Origin: a virus
DNA length: 24,016 nt
IMG/VR virus record: IMGVR_UViG_3300028920_002949
Span: 1-24,016 of that record
Reading direction: 5' to 3' (one strand)
Position numbers and translations under genes: made by a program. The notes beneath the pieces were generated by a model. That model was not told the DNA's origin, did no database searches, and worked only from the letters and a program-made list of their open reading frames with translations. Of this stretch, positions 21,245-24,016 are shown in pieces (the stretch's first letter is position 1; each line of letters begins with the position of its first letter).

Positions 21245-21937
21245 TCACTCCTCCTCCATCGGTTCGAACTCCAGCACCCAGACCCAGGGGTTCGCATCCC
21301 AGCCCCACCCGCGCTTGGCGTTTATGCTGTCCCACAGTCGCTTGAATGTGCGACGAGGGTTGCGTTCCCATGCGTCTGCCGGGCCGACGCCCCAGTAGTG
21401 CCCGCCGTTGAAGCTCTGCAGCCCCTCGGCTATCGCGTCTTCCCGGGTGATCTCCTGCAGCCGCTCAACGCGCACTTCCCGGATCCCCACGCGGTGGCGG
21501 CAGAGTGACCGGTACATGAAGCGACCGGGCTGGGCGCGCAACGGGTGCTTGCGGGCGCACAGCTTCTCCCATTCGGGTGCGGCCAATGAGATATCGAGGA
21601 AAGGCTTACCGTCGGCCAGGTAGTAGCCGCTGACCAAATGAGTGCCGGCGGGATCGTCAGGGTCGAAGCTGGTTACTTCATACGGCTCGCGCAGAAGCAG
21701 CTGGTCACGCGTCCTGCCGTAGGGACAGGTGATGCCGCGCTCTCCGTCGCCATGGACGCTGGAGTAATACCAGCGCACGGTGCCATCCTTATCGCAGACC
21801 TTTCTCCAAAGCCCGCTGTAGCCCTGGTAGTCACACCCGGCGTCTGCAACCACCACCCGCCGCGTCTGGCGCTTGCGCCCCTCCTGGTAGGCCAGGATCA
21901 TCGGCGCAGACATGGTCAGGCAGCGGGGGCTCTTCAA
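21245..21937 (-). CDS. ASCH-like phage protein (putative RNA-binding/morphogenesis type)
   Basis: TTG at 21937 overlaps the upstream stop and follows GAGAGGAAG. The choice is supported because the early part (PRCLTMSAPMILAYQEGRKRQTRRVVV) aligns with the usual N-terminus of this family, P-I-L-F-S-x-P-M-V-x-A-I-L-x-G-R-K-x-Q-T-R-R. Later RDQLLLREPYEV, YRSLCRHRVGIREVRVERLQEITREDAIAEGL and TFKRLWDSINAKRGWGWDANPWVWVLEFE complete the pattern of this phage family (often labelled morphogenetic protein) with an ASCH-like fold. ASCH folds bind RNA or nucleotides, but a role in the phage is not established. Length (230) is normal. It is coupled to the genes before and after. Confidence 0.78.
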   Translation of the reverse strand: MKSPRCLTMSAPMILAYQEGRKRQTRRVVVADAGCDYQGYSGLWRKVCDKDGTVRWYYSSVHGDGERGITCPYGRTRDQLLLREPYEVTSFDPDDPAGTHLVSGYYLADGKPFLDISLAAPEWEKLCARKHPLRAQPGRFMYRSLCRHRVGIREVRVERLQEITREDAIAEGLQSFNGGHYWGVGPADAWERNPRRTFKRLWDSINAKRGWGWDANPWVWVLEFEPMEEE

Positions 21938-22176
21938 GGCTTCTTCCTCTCAGCCATCAACTTGCCGATGAAGTCCTGAATGTCCGCCAGGCAGCCCGCG
22001 CTCCATACCGTCAAGGCGTGCGGATACAGGCAATACCTGCGCCACGCGTTCCACCAGCCGATGGTCGCCAGCGTCTCGCCGCTAAGCGCCCGCACTTCGA
22101 ACTTGTCCGTCCTGCGATCCGGATCACGCGGCAGCTTCTCGATGGTGACGTAGCGGTAGGTGGCGACGGTCTTCAC
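21934..22176 (-). CDS. Hypothetical phage protein (80 aa)
   Basis: GTG at 22176 overlaps the HD-gene stop as GTGA, with GGAGGAG upstream. The protein (VKTVATYRYVTIEKLPRDPDRRTDKFEVR) shows a strand-rich first half and a tryptophan-rich helix region (GWWNAWRRYCLYPHALTVWSAGCLADIQDFIGKLMAERKK). The WRRYCLYP-x-x-x-TVWSxGCLxDIQDF pattern is one I have seen in small conserved phage proteins of unknown function. It sits in the coupled accessory series and its end forms the start of the ASCH-like gene. Confidence 0.7.
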   Translation of the reverse strand: MKTVATYRYVTIEKLPRDPDRRTDKFEVRALSGETLATIGWWNAWRRYCLYPHALTVWSAGCLADIQDFIGKLMAERKKP

Positions 22177-22799
22177 GGCCGCAACTCCTCCATGCCGCAC
22201 CACCACTTGCGCACCTGCGCCAGGAACTCCTCGGCCAGCTGCGCCGGCGTGGCGGCAGCACTGAGCATGCCTATGATGGTCTCAAGCGCGTATGCGCGGT
22301 GCAGCCGGGCCACCCAGATCGGGAACTCCAGCGACCAGCCCTCCCCGCGGCTCTGCATCAGCAGGGCGGCTTCGCTGTCAAGCACGAAGGTATCTATGGC
22401 CGACATCATGTCCGGCGGCATGGCGCCCGACGCCTCGGCGATGAGCCCGTCGATGCGCCTGCGGGCAGCCTCCCATCCGCTGCCCACCAGCCCGGCGCGC
22501 TTGGCCGGTCGCGTCGGGTCGCCGATGTACGCCTCGTGCGCGTCGTGCAGCAGCGCGCCCAGGACGTGCTGGCGCTCGTAGTGCATGCGCTCGGCAACTC
22601 CTGCGCAGACAATCGAATGCGCCGCCACCGACCAGCCGACTGGCACCCGCCGACCGCAGACGGTCAGACCCGTCTGGCCGCTGTATCTGTTCGTCAGCGC
22701 CAGCCCGGCAGCCACGTCAGCCCACACGATGTCGCCGTGATGCGGGCTCGTAAGCGGAAACATTTTGCCGGTGAACGTCTCAATCCAGGGGCTGCTCAT
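22173..22799 (-). CDS. HD-domain nucleotide phosphohydrolase (YfbR-like)
   Basis: ATG at 22799 (MSSPWIETFTGKMFPL) is chosen over an upstream in-frame start because GAAGGAT lies at a suitable distance and the family begins so. The HD signature is clear: WSVAAHSIVCAG with His61, HVLGALLHDAHEAYIGDPTRPAK with His85-Asp86 and His88-Glu89, then an Asp/Glu-rich helix ending in DTFVLDSEAALLM. These bind a divalent metal and hydrolyse nucleotide phosphates (the YfbR type is a 5'-deoxynucleotidase). In phages such proteins are thought to tune the nucleotide pool, which would fit with the Nmad1-type and methyltransferase genes here. The 208-residue length fits. Substrate unknown. Confidence 0.85.
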   Translation of the reverse strand: MSSPWIETFTGKMFPLTSPHHGDIVWADVAAGLALTNRYSGQTGLTVCGRRVPVGWSVAAHSIVCAGVAERMHYERQHVLGALLHDAHEAYIGDPTRPAKRAGLVGSGWEAARRRIDGLIAEASGAMPPDMMSAIDTFVLDSEAALLMQSRGEGWSLEFPIWVARLHRAYALETIIGMLSAAATPAQLAEEFLAQVRKWWCGMEELRP

Positions 22800-23091
22800 C
22801 CTCAGATCCTTCCCAGTACCATCCGCTGAAGAACGCACTCCGCGGCTCGAACACCGACGGCGTGTCGGTCGCCGCCGCCAGGTTGCTGCGGACCATGCGC
22901 TCCAGGATCACGCCCGCGCGGCGCAGGCTGTCCTCGTCGTACCGGTCGCCGCCGGCCAGGTCGCGCGCCACGCCGACCAGCAACATGCAGGTCCCGTCCT
23001 CGTAGCATCGCTGGTGATAGCGCATCGCCACGTGCCAGTCGGCCTGCGGGATGTTCTTGAACTGCTCCTCGATGGTGTCGCCCTCGTACAC
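22780..23091 (-). CDS. Hypothetical phage protein (103 aa)
   Basis: GTG at 23091 lies one base after the preceding stop and precedes MYEGDTIEEQFKNIPQADWHVA-type coding sequence. It is helical (MRYHQRCYEDGTCMLLVGVARDLAG, DSLRRAGVILERMVRSNLAAA) with an aromatic C-terminal part (SAFFSGWYWEGSEDEQPLD). No domain is recognised. Its last 20 bp overlap the start of the HD gene, so the two are likely co-translated. Confidence 0.62.
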   Translation of the reverse strand: MYEGDTIEEQFKNIPQADWHVAMRYHQRCYEDGTCMLLVGVARDLAGGDRYDEDSLRRAGVILERMVRSNLAAATDTPSVFEPRSAFFSGWYWEGSEDEQPLD

Positions 23092-23092
23092 G

Positions 23093-23272
23093 TCACTGCT
23101 CCGCGATGGTCAGCGAGTCGATCACCTGGGCCTCGACGTCGCCGCCGAAAACCACCTCGCCCTCGACCTCGTAGTCCCCTAACTCGCAGAACAGGCACTC
23201 GCGCACCGCCTCCTTGAGCACCTCCGGCTTCACGTCGTCGGGCACGTCCATCACCAGCGCGAACTTCGGCAC
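23093..23272 (-). CDS. Small acidic protein (59 aa), unknown
   Basis: GTG at 23272 follows GGAAGGGAGG at about 9 nt; the longer frame has no support upstream of this site. The protein starts VPKFALVMDVPDDVKPEVLK and continues EAVRECLFCELGDYEVEGEVVFGGDVEAQ, a small alpha/beta unit with two central cysteines (CLFC). Such short proteins with strand-helix-strand order occur often in phage accessory clusters, but I do not recognise this one. Confidence 0.6.
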   Translation of the reverse strand: MPKFALVMDVPDDVKPEVLKEAVRECLFCELGDYEVEGEVVFGGDVEAQVIDSLTIAEQ

Positions 23273-23274
23273 TG

Positions 23275-23451
23275 CTATCGCCCTCCCTTCCTCCGCCGGA
23301 AGCGCAGCTGCTCCCACGCCTCCCGCAGCGAGTAGCCCTCGCCCCAGGCAATGAAGAGATGCACGGCGATCAGCACCGGCGAGAACGCCGCCGCCACGCC
23401 GGCGAGCGCCAGCCCACCCAACACCGCCGCAACACGCCCGAAGCGCCGCAT
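23275..23451 (-). CDS. Small single-span membrane protein (58 aa)
   Basis: ATG at 23451 forms TGATG with the preceding gene. The protein begins MRRFGRVAAVLGGLALAGVA and continues AAFSPVLIAVHLFIAWGEGY, one long or two short hydrophobic segments after a basic N-terminus, and ends with a basic helix (SLREAWEQLRFRRRKGG) that would lie in the cytoplasm. It may be a small inner-membrane accessory protein; no function is known. Its stop lies inside the SD of the next gene. Confidence 0.6.
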   Translation of the reverse strand: MRRFGRVAAVLGGLALAGVAAAFSPVLIAVHLFIAWGEGYSLREAWEQLRFRRRKGGR

Positions 23452-23831
23452 CAGTCCGCCACCGCCCGGCCCGCGCCCCAGCTCTCCTCCGGCACCGGTT
23501 CGGCGGCTGCCGCGGCGCGCGCGCGGTGCTCCTCGATGTCCTCGGGCGCGCAGTAGTGGCGGGTGAATATCACCACGTAGGTGGTCGCCTGGTCGGCGGT
23601 GCCGACGCGCTTGCCGTCCAGGCGCATGCCCATCAGCGTGAACCCGTGCGTGTCGGCCTCGTCGGCCCTGACCCACCGGTCGATGCCTACAGGCTCGACG
23701 TTGCACGGCCCGTCGCGGCGCGCGCAGTAGTCCTCGGTCTCGGGCAGCCAGACGATCTTCGCCCCGCAGATCCGGCACTCGACGACCTGCGCCGTGCGCC
23801 GTGGCGGTGGCTTCTTCTTGCGACGCACCAT
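23451..23831 (-). CDS. Zinc-ribbon hypothetical protein (126 aa)
   Basis: ATG at 23831 overlaps the upstream stop as TGATG. The protein starts with a basic stretch (MVRRKKKPPPRRTAQVVE), then a zinc-ribbon-like section with CRIC, later CARRDGPC, in the arrangement ECRICGAKIVWLPETEDYCARRDGPC. Beyond it is a small strand-rich domain (RWVRADEADTHGFTLMGMRL, TADQATTYVVIFTRHYCAPED) and an alanine-rich tail. It resembles small phage zinc-ribbon proteins whose role is unknown. Nucleic-acid binding is likely from the basic N-terminus. Confidence 0.65.
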   Translation of the reverse strand: MVRRKKKPPPRRTAQVVECRICGAKIVWLPETEDYCARRDGPCNVEPVGIDRWVRADEADTHGFTLMGMRLDGKRVGTADQATTYVVIFTRHYCAPEDIEEHRARAAAAAEPVPEESWGAGRAVAD

Positions 23832-23986
23832 CAGTTCACCATCCCCACTCGCGACTGGCGCAGGATCTCCCGCAGCACCGGCGCATTCGCGATCATCCTG
23901 GCCTCGTCGCGCGTCTTGATGCCCTCGGCTATCACCCTGTTTCTGTCGGCGTCGACCACGCGATACCCCATCAGTTCGTTCGCCAT
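23831..23986 (-). CDS. Small hypothetical protein (51 aa)
   Basis: ATG at 23986 follows GAAGAGG and starts MANELMGYRVVDADRNRVIA. A frame from GTG at the window edge is also open, so the gene could begin outside or at 24016, but the inner ATG has the better ribosome site. The protein (EGIKTRDEARMIANAPVLREILRQ) has a strand pair then a helix, and ends VGMVN at a TGATG overlap with the next gene. No family is recognised. Confidence 0.55.
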   Translation of the reverse strand: MANELMGYRVVDADRNRVIAEGIKTRDEARMIANAPVLREILRQSRVGMVN

Positions 23987-24016
23987 GTTGCGGACCTCTT
24001 CGGCCCTCCACCTCAC

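Noticed and set aside
21261-21280. A GGTTCGAACT sequence resembling a tRNA T-loop
   Set aside because: It lies inside the ASCH-like coding sequence (LEFEPMEEE) and no acceptor or anticodon stem can be built around it.

Overview
The window is a dense, GC-rich (roughly two thirds G+C by eye) piece of a tailed-phage or prophage genome. Every gene I can support lies on the minus strand, so transcription runs from right (24016) to left (1). Genes are packed with 1-8 bp overlaps, TGATG stop/start couplings and many GTG starts behind purine-rich Shine-Dalgarno sites. No rRNA, tRNA, CRISPR or insertion sequence was seen. The host cannot be named; base composition and codon use suggest a high-GC bacterium, and the sequence resembles an environmental phage contig.

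Layout in order of transcription. (a) 23986-20941: early-type accessory genes, mostly small unknowns, plus an HD-domain nucleotide phosphohydrolase (22799-22173) and an ASCH-like phage protein (21937-21245). (b) 20937-17942: a D12-class adenine methyltransferase directly coupled to a C5-cytosine methyltransferase, both carrying internal peptide repeats in their variable regions. (c) 17934-16533: a small sigma-70-like factor and two unknown proteins. (d) 16532-15475: about 490 bp without a convincing gene, then an N-terminally truncated DUF5131 (Gp37/Gp68) protein. (e) 15482-14361: a replication-initiator-like protein whose coding sequence contains tandem hexamers and decamers, a candidate replication origin. 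(f) 14361-11063: Nu1-like small terminase, several small genes, a DUF1599/Nmad1 protein, and a three-gene lower-GC cassette flanked by an exact 41-bp direct repeat. (g) 11066-1994: packaging and head module: GpA-type large terminase, zinc-ribbon protein, gpW-like joining protein, lambda-type portal, fused prohead protease/major capsid protein with an internal SD-led start, DUF2190 decoration fusion, and connector candidates. (h) 1988-1: a cluster of membrane proteins, an unknown, and a structural protein running off the left edge.

The head module follows the lambda-like order (small terminase, large terminase, gpW, portal, protease/capsid, decoration, connector). The upstream genes plausibly handle transcription takeover (sigma factor), DNA protection (two methyltransferases) and nucleotide metabolism (HD protein, Nmad1). 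The points most worth a second look are the 41-bp-bounded cassette, the putative origin inside the initiator gene, the internal capsid start, the repeat-bearing methyltransferase pair, and a duplicated ten-residue motif across the large terminase/zinc-ribbon junction.
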